This document shows, in pieces, positions 1 to 10,480 of a stretch of DNA of 64,000 bases. The DNA comes from Doryteuthis pealeii (lineage: Eukaryota; Mollusca; Cephalopoda; Myopsida; Loliginidae), in assembly GCA_023376005.1 (NCBI GenBank), contig CM042150.1, positions 72,591,015 to 72,655,014 on the forward strand. Direction: 5' to 3'. The notes under the pieces were generated by a model that saw nothing but the letters and a program-made list of their open reading frames with translations, searched no databases and had not been told where the DNA came from. Every line of letters starts with the position of its first letter. The stretch's first letter is position 1. Made by a program: the position numbers and the translations under genes.

Positions 1-59
1 GTTTTTTTGTTTTAATTCCTCTTTACTGTAAGCACCTGTGCATATGCCATCTTGGTATA

Positions 60-804
60 TGATTATGTTTTTACCCTATCCGATAGAACCAGTTTTTTTT
101 TCTTCGATCTGCAAATACTGGTCTAGTGATTCCATTTCCCACATTTTCAGCATTCTGTACCATGGGCTGGCCATTTGTCCTGTGGTTTGTGGTTTTCTTC
201 ACATTTTGAACAACGTCTGTTTTTGTGGGTGTTTTGTATGCTATCTACTGTAGCATTGTAACTACTTCATATGGTTTAATGAATTTTCGTGGGTTTTTCG
301 CATTTGTATATCTTTCTCTATGGTCATTTTTTTATCTTCTGTTAGTAGTTGCTTTTGCACTTCTGGGTATATAGTTCCACCAATTATTTGCTCTATGAGC
401 ATCATGTCAAACTCAAATTAATTTCGAGTTAAATTCGTCTTTGTTTCGTTATCCGAAAATCACCCTCGGCGACTGCAGACACAGTCTGGAAATAAACTCG
501 TCCATTGTTTCCGGTTCATTGATATTACTTTCAATCCTTTGGTAAACATTTCTGAGTGATAAAACTCTGATTTGACTTCCAATATTTCTCAAATTTTTCC
601 CGGCCGCTTTTTATACTCGGCAGATAAACCCCAATATAATATACTTGTTTCTCCAGTTCGGAACAAGATTTCGTCTATTTAGTCCTGTGGGTTTGTTATT
701 TTCTTTCTTTTGAAAATCATTTCGTATTGTTGACGGAACAGTGATATGGCTTCAGCTCTGTTTGGGTTTTCCCATTTCATTGTAATGTTGTCTAGGGCAG
801 CCAT
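60..804 (-). pseudogene. Ty3/gypsy-type gag relic, copy 1
   Basis: Read on the minus strand from an ATG at 804-802, the translation begins MAALDNITMKWENPNRAEA and continues in several frames with stops. Near 230-110 there is a zinc-knuckle-like stretch, CSKCEENHKPQ followed by CRKCGKWNH, as in retrotransposon nucleocapsid. Gag would package element RNA in cytoplasmic particles. The same N-terminus recurs on the plus strand at 45806, so this is one element family present twice. In-frame stops and at least one frame change make this copy non-functional. The lineage within gypsy is uncertain. The zinc knuckle and the repeat match are seen directly; the gypsy assignment is inferred from recalled similarity. 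Confidence 0.6.
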
Positions 805-926
805 TTTGTCTCTGACTCTGCAGTTTTTTAGGATTCTCTCGGATCCTTATTTTTGTTAATATGGAGGTGAATAGGTGTGTTTTTCGTAGCGTGTATCAAT
901 ATATCATGTGCGAGAAGTATTAAAAA

Positions 927-940
927 TACCGCTGCTATCA
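927..940 (-). promoter_or_regulatory. primer-binding-site-like sequence of gag copy 1
   Basis: On the minus strand TGATAGCAGCGGTA lies about 120 nt upstream of the gag start. It occupies the same relative place as TGGCAGAAGCGGTG upstream of gag copy 2 (45661). Such sites, directly 3' of the 5' LTR, anneal a tRNA to prime minus-strand DNA synthesis. The sequences 870-1000 and 45600-45800 are similar, sharing the words AATAAAGATATCTAAGAAAA and TATTCACCTCCATAT. Confidence 0.4.
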
Positions 941-999
941 TTTAATAATTGATACTCATACAGATATATGTTTTCTTAGATATCTTTATTCACGCGAAT

Positions 1000-1880
1000 C
1001 ATAAACAACATTCGAGACTTTTTAGAGCCCGTTCCGGAACCAGTCTGGGTGAAAGTAAACAAACCGTTAATGTAGTAGTTGTAGCTAATAGTCAAATCTG
1101 TTACAGTACGTTCCCTTTTATAATAGTAGAAATTTCCTCACACTTCCAGTATTTGATATAATTCCATGATTGATATTTTTAATGGCTTAACATCCTGCTG
1201 AAGCCAAAAATAAATACGTAATTTCAATCTCCATTTCGGTGGCTAGTCTTTCAATGTTTTCACCCGAGCTTACGCTAAAATATCTTATCCAAGTTTCGAC
1301 GTATTCTGGTTTATCGAACGAGATTAGAAATCCTATGCACGACACCATACTGTTATGAAGTAAAGCAATCTCTGGAATAGATGTCTTGTTGTGTGGCACT
1401 ATGAACTTGAGGGCTTAATCTCCTTAACAAGGCTTAAGATAATTTTGAAAGTAAAATCTCAAATCGGAAATTTAATACGATTTGGGGAAGACAACGTTGC
1501 TTTTGTTTGTCGAGACAGCATGCACTTCTGAGAGAACGGTAAGAAAAACAAACGGGTAATATTAATTTGCGATAATTTGCCGATATCGATTTTATGAATT
1601 AGGTGAAATTGAAAATAATATTTGGGCAAAAGTAAGAGGAATAACAGGGTAGTAGGGAGCTCTTTAAATCTCCCGGTGGCAAGCAAATAATTTCGGATGA
1701 AAAAAGACAAAACAACAGTTGAAAACAACATATATTCAAAAATTTACAAAAGGGTATTGCAAATTTAATGGTATTTGCTACAACACTGAACTTGCTGAGG
1801 TAAGGTGAAATTGCGCTGGATGTACCACTCGCTGTTTGATGGTGAAAGTGCACTAGAAAACTATTCTACTCGAAGTTGAT
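1000..1880. other. probable LTR/leader remnant, no supported gene
   Basis: This stretch should hold the 5' LTR of gag copy 1 on the minus strand. A polyadenylation word AATAAAGATATC is shared with the region before gag copy 2. A 70-codon minus ORF (1399-1187) is open but matches nothing I recognise, and I do not call it a gene. The LTR outer end could not be fixed by eye. Confidence 0.3.
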
Positions 1881-1889
1881 AGGGAGTGC

Positions 1890-2060
1890 TTGAAAATCGC
1901 GTCTCGCCTGGTGAAAGTTCTTACGATAAGTGAAAAGTGAAGGGAGCGTTTATTAAAGCGACTCGCCTGGTTGACGGGCCCCTTGATAAGTGCCTTTCGT
2001 CATGGGGTTTAAATTTGGCGCCAATATCGTATATTGGCGATTCGCCCTTTGGCGGCAGGG
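1890..2060. repeat. hairpin-rich LTR-like block C
   Basis: The block holds the near-repeat words tctcgcctggt and actcgcctggt, and a perfect 9-bp hairpin: CGCCAATAT (2019-2027), loop cgt, ATATTGGCG (2031-2039). A second stem, CGCC/GGCG, follows at once. The texture matches the hairpin arrays at 5.6-7.4, 13.5-13.8 and 47.4-47.8 kb. No function is assigned. Confidence 0.4.
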
Positions 2061-2271
2061 GCAGATAATTCAACTACCATTTTTCTGATAAAAAGGAAGC
2101 ATCTGTTTCATTTCCAAAATGATTTAAAGAAACGTAGCTAGGCCAAATCAGATAAGAAAAATATTAATTGCGGTCTGATTTTGACTTGGCTTTTGCATAC
2201 GCACTTTTGGAGGTAGATTTGTCAAGCAGCAGTATGTAGTTCTGTTCATTATTGAAAAGGGTAGGCGTCCC

Positions 2272-2400
2272 ATCTTGGTGTAATGGGTAACAAGCTAGCA
2301 GGTCCATTAAAACTAAATAGTGAGCTCGATCCTAGCTGAATGCCCCATAATTGTGACCTTGTGTAACATCCTACCCGTGACGAACGTGCTGGGTAAATAC
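2272..2400 (+). repeat. tRNA-derived SINE-like sequence
   Basis: An A-box-like word, TTGGTGTAATGGGTAAC, is followed about 45 nt later by a B-box-like word, GAGCTCGATCCTAG. This is the arrangement of an internal RNA polymerase III promoter. The cloverleaf is not intact, so this is not a tRNA gene. Box matching is by eye only. Confidence 0.4.
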
Positions 2401-2956
2401 CTAAAATACTATTCTTCTATAACATGTTGTTGGAAATTGGATTAACTCTTATCCAGAACTTTTTTATTTTTGTTGAATTTTACACTTTGTTACCTAAAAA
2501 TTGCCTGGATACAAATCACTCAAATTTGACCAGGAGAATTTGTCTGAAGTTTTAAGGGGGTGGAAAGAGGGATTAAAACTATTTTTATAGGCAACAAATG
2601 GTAAAAACCTGAAAAATTCCAAACTTCCATTTTATTAACTTTTTTTAGAAGCAAAAGAAAGGGACATTTTTTTCATGTTCCAGTTCGAAAATGACGACGA
2701 TAAAGAAAATATTACAAAAGTAATTGTGAAATTTGAGAATTACTGTAAAATACTTTTTTCTTGTCGAATTAGGTTTTGCCCTAAAAGTAAAGAAAACAGT
2801 ATTTTATTTTATTTCTATTTTAGAAGCGAAATTTTATGTATGATAATATCCAAAGAGCCTTATACCTGGATCCGTGGGTACAATTTTTACAGCTGTATTT
2901 CTAGAGGGGTGTCATTTTCAACGGTGGATGATTGAAACCCCTCTAAAAACTAAACA

Positions 2957-3013
2957 AATATTGAATTTTTTTAAATGTTCTATTTAATCAATAGAACATT
3001 TTTTTAAATTCAA
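2957..3013. repeat. long AT-rich hairpin
   Basis: Arms built around AAATGTTCTATT and AATAGAACATTT are separated by a 5-nt loop (taatc). The pairing extends outward through T-runs to ttgaatt/aattcaa, giving about 25 paired bases with a few mismatches. It could be a small foldback element or a structured UTR. Confidence 0.6.
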
Positions 3014-3059
3014 AATTTGTTTTCAAAATTCAATATTTTCAGACCAAAAATGTTTATTT

Positions 3060-3260
3060 ACTTTTTTAGTACATAAATTGAGAATTCATTTTGCTGTGTA
3101 AGTTTATTAGATAAATGATCATCTAGTTTAGAGCCGGTGCTACGATTAGGAAGTTCTGCTTGGTACCGTTAGAAGCGGAATTCGATGAAGAATAATTACA
3201 AAGAGCCTCATATACAGGTCCTTGTGACATCTTTTTTACAGCTGTATTTATCGAAACTTT
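3060..3260. repeat. interspersed repeat, partner at 9.67-9.73 kb
   Basis: The sequence ctgtgtaagttt...tttagagccggtgctacgattagg closely resembles 9675-9730 (ctgtgtaagttt...tttagaaccagtgctacgagg). A second repeated word here, acaaagagcctcatatacaggtcc, echoes 2850-2875, and both are followed by tttttacagctgtattt. These are ordinary dispersed or tandem repeat remnants. Confidence 0.55.
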
Positions 3261-3299
3261 CGGAGTTTTACTTCTTCGGGATAAAATTAGCACCTTACA

Positions 3300-4100
3300 T
3301 AGTAGTAGGGTCCGATTTTAAAGCAAACAAAAAAAAGCAACAAACGGGATACTAGAAAAATGAGAACAAAAATGGCGGTTAAAAAATGGCGCCTAAAAAA
3401 CAAGATTTATTCAAATTACAAGTTAGTCAACCTGTTATGCCTTGAAAGGACACCCATGTAACAAGAGAAATTATAATAAAAACATAAAATTTACTAACAA
3501 TTCAAACAAAAAATAGAAAAAAACATAAAGGCACTTTTTCCTTTTTGTCTTTCTTTTAAATTCTGACCTGTCACCTGACTTAGGTCTCAAAAAACTTCGT
3601 AGCCTTAAAACTACAAATTGTAAGTTCTTGGGATAAACAGTTCTTTGAAGATGAAAAATAGTTCTTTTGAGAGTAATAGAGTTCCTTGAGAGATAAAAGT
3701 CTTTTACAGTTGTGCTGCCGAAAGGAAGAAGTACCAGAAACGTTTCTGAGGACAAATTCTTCAAGTCATGGGCATAGGAAGCAGCAGTAGCTCGGTCGAC
3801 GACAAAGAGCTAAAACTGTCCCTTGTCGGCAAAAAGGAGCCAATCTAATTTGATCTAATGAATAAAAATGTGGTTCTTAATCTATAGTGACCACAAGAAA
3901 TAAAAAGAATTCAAAAACAAAGATTTTACAGGAGTTTCAAACATCCTAGTACCGTTTTTAAAAATCACCTACTTTATGAAAAAATTTTAGGAAGAAAGAG
4001 TCTGTGTTAACTTGTATTGTAACTAGAATTGTATGTTAGCTTGCGGAATTTGCTGGAAACTTCTGAGGACTAATTTCATACTGTATGTTCTTTGAAAATT
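3300..4100 (-). repeat. LTR-like block A
   Basis: On the minus strand the word GAATAAATCTTGTTTTT resembles a polyadenylation region and matches AATAAACCTTGTTTTTAAAG near 47210. Both are followed upstream by A-rich DNA containing a cctttttcctt-like or ctttttccttttt word. The pair suggests two diverged members of one LTR family. No coding sequence was recognised in 3300-5000; the rest is AT-rich. Confidence 0.35.
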
Positions 4101-5135
4101 ATTTGTTACCTTTTTACGGAAAATTTCGCCGACGATTGGAAATTTAAAAAAAAAAAATTTTATGTAAGGAAAGATAACTCTTGGAAACATTACTCATGAG
4201 TTACTCAGCTTGTTAAATTTCATTTTGCCTTTTTGAATTTATTGGTAAAAGAATTTGCTGCTAGTGTCTGCCAGCTTTAGTGTTGGATTTTTTCTGAGAA
4301 ATAGGAAAGAACCCTTCATTTACCATATTTTTTGGTTGAGTCACGTGGTGAAAAGAAAAAAAAGTTGGCGCTTTTCTGTCTGGCGCCATCTTGAAGATTT
4401 TTATTATACCAGTTAGATTGGTAGACATTTTGAATTTTGGCGGTTCGTAACTACTGCCATTGGTTGCGAGCACGTGGTGTCAAAAAGAAAAAAAGTGGAC
4501 GGAGCCGTTCTCTAGGCCGCCATCTTAAATATATTTAGTGGTTGGTAATTTAGGTTGATTGAAGAGAAAGATCCTTAATTATTTTATCAAGGAAATTTAA
4601 AGACTATATTTTGTCTCACATTCTTCAATTATTTTTTTGCAAATTTGAAATGTTTTATTGTAAATTTCCTTTGCGGTTACTTGGTGACTGAAATATAGTT
4701 ACCATTTTAGTATTAGTATTTTGAGAATTAGTTACCTTTTGGTATGAGTATGTTTGCCATTTCACTTCGCTGTCTTTGTGAATTAAAGCGAGTTTTATCA
4801 TCTGTCTTTTTTTTCCTTCCATTCTACTGAGCAGCTTCGTGGGAAAACTACACGCTGATAGTCTTTAAAGAAATTATTTGTTTAATTTGGTGACTTATTT
4901 TCCTAAAAGGAAACGGAAAATTTTAGCCTAGCAATTTGGTTTTGAAGTTGCTGGGCTCATTTATTATTTATTGTAGCCTTTATATTAGAATATTTTAGGT
5001 TTTTAGTTACCTGGATAAGGTTTTTTTTATCGCGTAGGGAGATATAATAATTGTTTTATAAAAATACTATTACTTGCTACTTTTTGCGGTTTCAAACTTA
5101 CCGCTATATTTTTACCCTTTAGTTTATGTTTTTTC

Positions 5136-5687
5136 TTGGTTAGGTTTTGCCCTTACTTTCCAAAAATTTCTGCCTCTGTTTTAATTAAAACGAGAGACAT
5201 TTATAAGGGAAAGATAATCTTTGCTGTGAATTCTCTTAAGGCAGGGGAAATTTTGAGCAAAAGTTCATTTCTTGCTCAGAAAACGCTTGTTAAGGGTTGG
5301 CTCGCCTCTGTCAATATTCTAAATGAAAAAATATTAGACAAGTTAATTTTAGAAGAGACAGCTGAGATTTTTGACGCAGAAGATGAGGAATTTTTTTTTT
5401 TTTTTCATCTTCGTATCATTAATAACTTCGCTGTCTGTGAGGAGAAATTTAGAGTAGGGAAGACTTTAGCTAGTAGTAAATTAATTCCTAGCCGAAGTAC
5501 CCCTAGGTATAAGAGTGAAATTAAGCCTGGGGCTAATAAGAGCTGTTTAGCATTAAATGTCAGTTTTGCTTATGCTAACCGCTCATATAAAATTATAATT
5601 AGCCAGGTGGAGGTTGACGAATTAAAGTGCATCAACCTTGACCACCTGTTTAACTTAGAGCTTCTTAAGAATTTCCTAAGAGCGTAA
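5136..5687 (+). CDS. unrecognised ORF within hairpin-rich element
   Basis: The frame is open from about 5019 to a stop at 5687. No early in-frame ATG was found, and 5136 is a TTG, so the real start is unknown. The longest plausible product is about 180 residues, lysine/leucine/isoleucine-rich, with one run of phenylalanines from a T-tract (5391-5406). No domain, signal peptide or zinc knuckle is evident. Its last 90 nt can form a 14-bp stem (CAGGTGGAGGTTGA against TCAACCT..CCACCTG, 5604-5648), so coding and structure overlap. It could be a decayed gag-like protein of the surrounding element or a chance ORF. Confidence 0.3.
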   Translation: MVRFCPYFPKISASVLIKTRDIYKGKIIFAVNSLKAGEILSKSSFLAQKTLVKGWLASVNILNEKILDKLILEETAEIFDAEDEEFFFFFHLRIINNFAVCEEKFRVGKTLASSKLIPSRSTPRYKSEIKPGANKSCLALNVSFAYANRSYKIIISQVEVDELKCINLDHLFNLELLKNFLRA

Positions 5688-7411
5688 ATCCCTTGGGAAA
5701 TACCAATAAAATAAACTTGGACGGTGCCAAAAGGCCTAATGGTAGTATTAGTAGCTCCATTAGGCAAAATGTTCCGTGCGTTTGGTGTGTCACGTGTCGG
5801 GTGGGGTGAACTTAACGGTATACCCCACTAAGATTTTCTCAGCAGCACTAGTAGCAGTTTGTGGCCAGTTTGTCAATAACCGGTTTTTTACTGTGTTTAG
5901 ACACAGGATTGGTATGCTGACTATATTTCAGCATAATTTAATTTTGGGGGAAATTATCCCTGAGGTATTTTTAGTTTTTGACTGTATAGTCTTAAACTTT
6001 GGTTTTCCTGTACAGGTTTCATTTGCTGAATGTGTCTCAGCAATATTAAATTTCTAGAAAAAAACTTATCCCTGTTATAGTGAATTTTTTCTTTAAATTT
6101 ATTTGCCTTGTGCTGAAAGCCAAGACTCGGTTGCTGACTTTGCTTCAGCCTATTCTCAAGGAAAAATTATCCTTGAGTTTTTTCAACCATGAGGTAGATC
6201 CTCCGGTTGCTATTTTAAACCCTTATTTAAAGGGTGTAATTAAATTTAAAAAGAGGAATGGTGAGGCTAAGTACCTTTCGAGACAAATTTTGTTCTGGTG
6301 CCTCGTTTTGGCCTTTCCTCTACACCAATTAGAGATGGTCCCGTGATTAGTGAATACCTAGGAAAGACTCCTTCACTCATTAATGAAAGAGTGTCGGGTC
6401 TTTGGTTTAGAAGTTTTTTGCTGGCTGACAGAAATAGTTTTTCTGCAGCCAAATTGTATAAATTTTTGACTGGGGTTTTCCCTGGCGCAACCAATCAACC
6501 TTGGCGCAGAGGCAATAAGTTTTCTTGAGGATAAATGGCGGATATATGTGGTGAATTTTTGCCGCCTCCCAATTTTTTTAATTTTTTTTTTTTTTTTAGT
6601 TCATGGGTAAATTTGAACATTTTTGCGATTTGAATTTTTACCGCCCTTTTGGCGGCCATATTGTAGTTAGAATTGTCTGCCCTCTTCGGCAGACATTTTT
6701 GTAATTTGAAATTTTACCGCCCTTTTTCAACGGGTATTTTGAATATTTTTGCTACTAAAATAGTAGTATGGTTTACATGGTGGTTGTTTTTGTAATTGGC
6801 ATTTTTTTTAACGCTATGCGCATTCCCACCTTTTTTTTACTTTTATTTGTTACACTGTGAGTTGTAGATCAAGAGCATTCTCCCAACAATTTTGTTCTTT
6901 TTTTTTTTGTTCAGGAGAGTTTAAAAATTCTCAGAAAGGAATAAAAAATAAAGGGACAATAAGAGTTACGTCCCTTTGTTTGGCCCTGCCGAAAGCTCCT
7001 TTTCGGTGGGCACTGACTCATGCTAGCAGCAGTAGCTGAATTGGGCTGATTTCCGGTTACCGGATTTGGGCGCCAAATTCAACAGACACGAGGAAGAATT
7101 TTGAAGAGAACGGTCCCATATTTCTCTGTCTCCGTTGGCTTGAAAGTCAACGTAAATTTAGTATACCAGGATAAGACGAAGATTGTCTAAACGAGAGGGT
7201 TTTTGCATAGTCTTACCTGGAATTGGTTTAAAATATTTGGACTTCCCAAATATTATTGAGTTTACTCATTGAGGTGGTTATTTTCTTTTCTCGAAGGAAA
7301 AGAAATATTGTAAAATTGATTTGAAAGTCGGTATATAAATACCGACAAATTTTGAACTTTGCACTTTCTTCTTTGAAGAAAGTAAAAATTTGGTACCGGA
7401 CAAAATTGTCC
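5600..7411. repeat. dense array of short perfect hairpins (block A)
   Basis: Consecutive inverted repeats seen by eye include 5734-5742/5757-5765 (9 bp), 5801-5807/5822-5828 (7), 5914-5920/5928-5934 (7), 6023-6029/6037-6043 (7), 6155-6161/6171-6177 (7), 6674-6681/6688-6695 (8), 7232-7240/7246-7254 (9), 7282-7290/7297-7305 (9), 7327-7334/7339-7346 (8), 7363-7371/7375-7383 (9) and 7398-7403/7406-7411 (6). Loops are 2-14 nt. The arms differ from hairpin to hairpin, so these are not copies of one unit. Short ORFs at 5776-6057 and 6298-6528 have no recognisable product. Confidence 0.7.
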
Positions 7412-7499
7412 ATTTCGCTTGAAAAAGACGTTTCGGAACTTTGGCCTTTCTTCCAAAAAGTCACTAGAAAAATCATCACTGACAGCAAAACTTTATCCT

Positions 7500-8400
7500 G
7501 TTACACATAATAATCCTTTAAAAGTTACATCCCTTAGCAGCCCGTTTTAACTGTAGATCTGAGATTGGTGTTGATTTAGAGGAGATAGTTTTTTTCTTCC
7601 TTTTCTTTGTAAGACATCAACGTGGAAGCACGGTAGAACCTTCTCTTAGGTATTAACTTTTATAACGGAACTCAAAGGTAAAAGATCTTTATTTGAGGTA
7701 TTTTATATTAGGTTTACCGCTATATAGTTCATAATTTAAAGTTTTTCCTTTCTTTATAGACCTTTAGATAGGTACCGTTTTCACTGTACCACACGGTGAT
7801 AATTCTCTGTGAAAATGTCCGTTCCTTCAAAAGTAGTATCTATCTCCAGTCAGTTGTATTTCTCTTTTAATTCCGTTCTTTCTTATCGTAAAAACCTGTT
7901 AATTCTGTAAGTATTACTTTATTTCTCCTTTAACTTAAGTCAATGCATTTAGGGTTTTCAAACAATACTCTGTTTTAGACAACTCATGCTAACGTTGTAC
8001 TGGCCTCCGTGCTAGCTTCTTTGTGTTACTTATGTTACTTCGTCGCTTCCCACGCCATCATTTTAGGTTCCTAATTAATCACGGAACGGGCCAACTTATT
8101 TGCTGTATTGTTTTCTTTTGTATCTTATTTGTGATATATATTTCTTTGTTTTCAGATTTTACATTTTTCTACTGTTGATAATAATATGGATTATAACAAT
8201 TATCTTCAGAGTCGTGAAGAAAAGTTTAACTAAGCACCATAAAGACGATTTGAGGAAGATAGGATTGTCTATCCGGAGATAGTAATTGAAGTATATTGAA
8301 ATTATTAAAATGTTCATCCGTTTAGAAAGATCTAGCGATTAGAATTTATATTTAACAACGCTGGGTCAAATGATAAATCTTTTCGTTGCTACTGCACAAA
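7500..8400. other. AT-rich stretch without recognised gene
   Basis: Only short ORFs of 60 codons or fewer, of biased composition, are present. I see no promoter, RNA gene or element end that I can support. Confidence 0.5.
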
Positions 8401-8439
8401 AAGCACTAGATTACATCTTCAAAATATACTTGACTATGA

Positions 8440-9430
8440 AATAACTCACCCATGGATCTATATTCGTTTTGTTGAGCATGGTCTTCATACGGTCCGTCGA
8501 AGTGAAAGACTTTGGGCCGGGTTATGGACTGACTTAATTATTGAGCAGGTTATGATGAGGTATTTGAAAGCCAATGGTGTTTTAACCAGAGGACGAGGAG
8601 TTTCTCAGTGTACACGACATTTGTGGCTTAAGAGCATCCACTGATGTACTGATATACACGACGCTATTAATGAGTTGACTGGTGCCTAAAAACCCATTCA
8701 ATTAACTTCGTCAAGTTTGTCGTGACAATAAAGACTTCCTATATGTAAAAGTTTGGTTTAATTAGCATGAACCTTTTAATGAAAACGAACCGAGCATCAA
8801 AATGTATCAAGTGGCTTTAATGCTGATTCTGAAGTAAACTGTGATGAAGCAGAAATTATTGGACAAAAGATCCAAAGTAAACTTGATAATATCAGCATGA
8901 ATAACATCAAGATTAAGTGAAAAGAACATTAGAAGATTTTTTACCCTGCAATTAAGATTGGAAACAAAAGTGTACATACCAGCCCCTTAATCCTATTCAG
9001 TCATTTGATTGCTATAGTTTGTTATGAAAATAATGTTGCAGCAAATTTCTATTATGAACTCACTCTTGAACCCACCTCACTCTTCAATGAGAGTTTGATG
9101 AGAAAACCAACAAAAACTATTCTGCGAAAACGATTTCCTGAGTTCAGAAAATGATTTTATACTAGAGGAGTTGGAGATGCGTTGCTTCATAAAGTTCACT
9201 GGGATAAATCAACGTATTTAGAAGTGCTTGACCAATATATAACATTTTTGAAGTGCATGTGTGGAAAATAAATGTTATTATGATCTTTGGTGGATACTGA
9301 GAAAAAATGCCAATTAAGTCTCAAGAATACCTACGAAGAGTGGTTAACCACGCTGCCAGTATATATATTCAAGAGAAAATAAAGGTAAGAGGTAACAGAA
9401 AAGCCTACCCCGGAGATTCCAGTAATTAGG
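8440..9430 (+). pseudogene. decayed member of a multicopy coding family (GVLTRGRG type)
   Basis: With frame changes the plus strand reads WIYIRFVEHGLHTVRRSERL, then WTDLIIEQVMMRYLKANGVL and TRGRGVSQ. About 350 nt later come VHTSPLILFSHL, YELTLEPTSLF and finally GDALLHKVHWDK. I recall this order (HxVRRSDRxWAGLxTDLIIEQ, GLTRGRG, LLFQRL, YELCxxPxxLF, GGxLLHRIPW) from a repetitive uncharacterised protein family in invertebrate genomes. The product's function is unknown to me, though transposon origin is suspected. Multiple stops (for example after WLKSIH and after KFRK-like residues) make this copy dead. The downstream part of the family, after LLHxxPW, is not evident. Confidence 0.6.
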
Positions 9431-9765
9431 ATCATTTATTTAAGCTACTCAGTTGTTAATTTAAGGAAGTGGGAGTCACAGCAACACAAAGTGACGGAGA
9501 TATTTATATCTCAATTGTAAAAACAGTTTTTGAATATGCAAATAAATATTATCAGAAATTGAAACACCAGAGGAAAATGAGGAACGAAACATGTTTGAGA
9601 ATATTCTTAAAATACAGACAAAATCAGCATGGACTGGCCAAAATAGGGAGTTTAGAACTAAAGCAATTCATTTCACTGTGTAAGTTTTTGTAAAATGGTG
9701 ACTCAATTTAGAACCAGTGCTACGAGGAATTAAATAAATTTATGCTGAATGGAGTCATACTTTAA

Positions 9766-10230
9766 ATGAATTTCTTACCAGATTTTGGATTATTATCTCC
9801 ATCCCTAGATAATGGCTTTGTTACTAAATTACTTACAAGAATACTGAATGAATTTGACTACACATCAAAGCAACGTGTGCATTCCGTTTATTTAGTAAAT
9901 AGTAAAATTCAACAAGCCCAAGATGGCTTGAACTCTGTGCTTCCCACCCCACAGCAGCTCTCGCCAGTAGTCCTACCAGGCGAAAATCTAAGTCAAGCAG
10001 CATTCCATCGCATACCCAAGACGGTTGATGAATGTATGCTACTTCCACCCGTTAGGAGCATAGAGCCATCGACTAAGAGATTGTTACGAACTACCTATAA
10101 ACATTCGGACAAGGCACACAAAGAAGAATTGATATTCACAAACAAATTCTTCTTGCAGGCAATATTTCTACAACCTAACTCCCCTAAACTCCCCTGCATA
10201 CCAGTACTATCCTTGTCCGATATAAATTGA
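9766..10230 (+). CDS. unrecognised 154-codon ORF
   Basis: The frame runs from ATG 9766 to a stop after 10230. The product starts MNFLPDFGLLSPSLDNG and contains a proline- and glutamine-containing middle (SVLPTPQQLSPVVLPGEN). There is no signal peptide, membrane segment or catalytic motif. The preceding sequence (9670-9730) is a dispersed repeat, and the following sequence (10235-10480) is shared with 12975-13200. It is therefore probably part of a mobile element or chance-open repeat DNA; a host exon is less likely. Confidence 0.3.
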   Translation: MNFLPDFGLLSPSLDNGFVTKLLTRILNEFDYTSKQRVHSVYLVNSKIQQAQDGLNSVLPTPQQLSPVVLPGENLSQAAFHRIPKTVDECMLLPPVRSIEPSTKRLLRTTYKHSDKAHKEELIFTNKFFLQAIFLQPNSPKLPCIPVLSLSDIN

Positions 10231-10234
10231 ACTG

Positions 10235-10480
10235 TTTGAACTCTACCAAACACTAACCCCCACGTTTTGAAATTGTAACATTTATATGCTTGTATCAATG
10301 TCTATTTTGTACATTCTGCCTGTATATTAAATGCTTTTTTGTAGTAAATATATTGGTGGTCGTAGGTTGCTTTTCAAACCACCCATCTTCTTTCTGCTAA
10401 AAAGTTGTAATTGTAATTTATCCCCCTCCATTTATTAGGGGTACTACATTTCCTTTTATCAATTTTTGTACTTTGCAGAA
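10235..10480. repeat. dispersed repeat, partner at 12975-13200
   Basis: Shared words in the same order are gtttgaactctaccaaacact / gtttcaactctccaaacact, aatttgtaatatttatatg, tttgtacattttgcc, gtagcaaatatattg, and a cca(c)tttattaggg / ttcatctatttttcc tail. Both copies are in plus orientation and moderately diverged. The position and T-rich texture suggest a 3' untranslated end of an element. Confidence 0.6.

Noticed and set aside
1187..1399. 70-codon minus ORF
   Set aside because: Protein-like composition but no recognisable family, and it lies where an LTR is expected.
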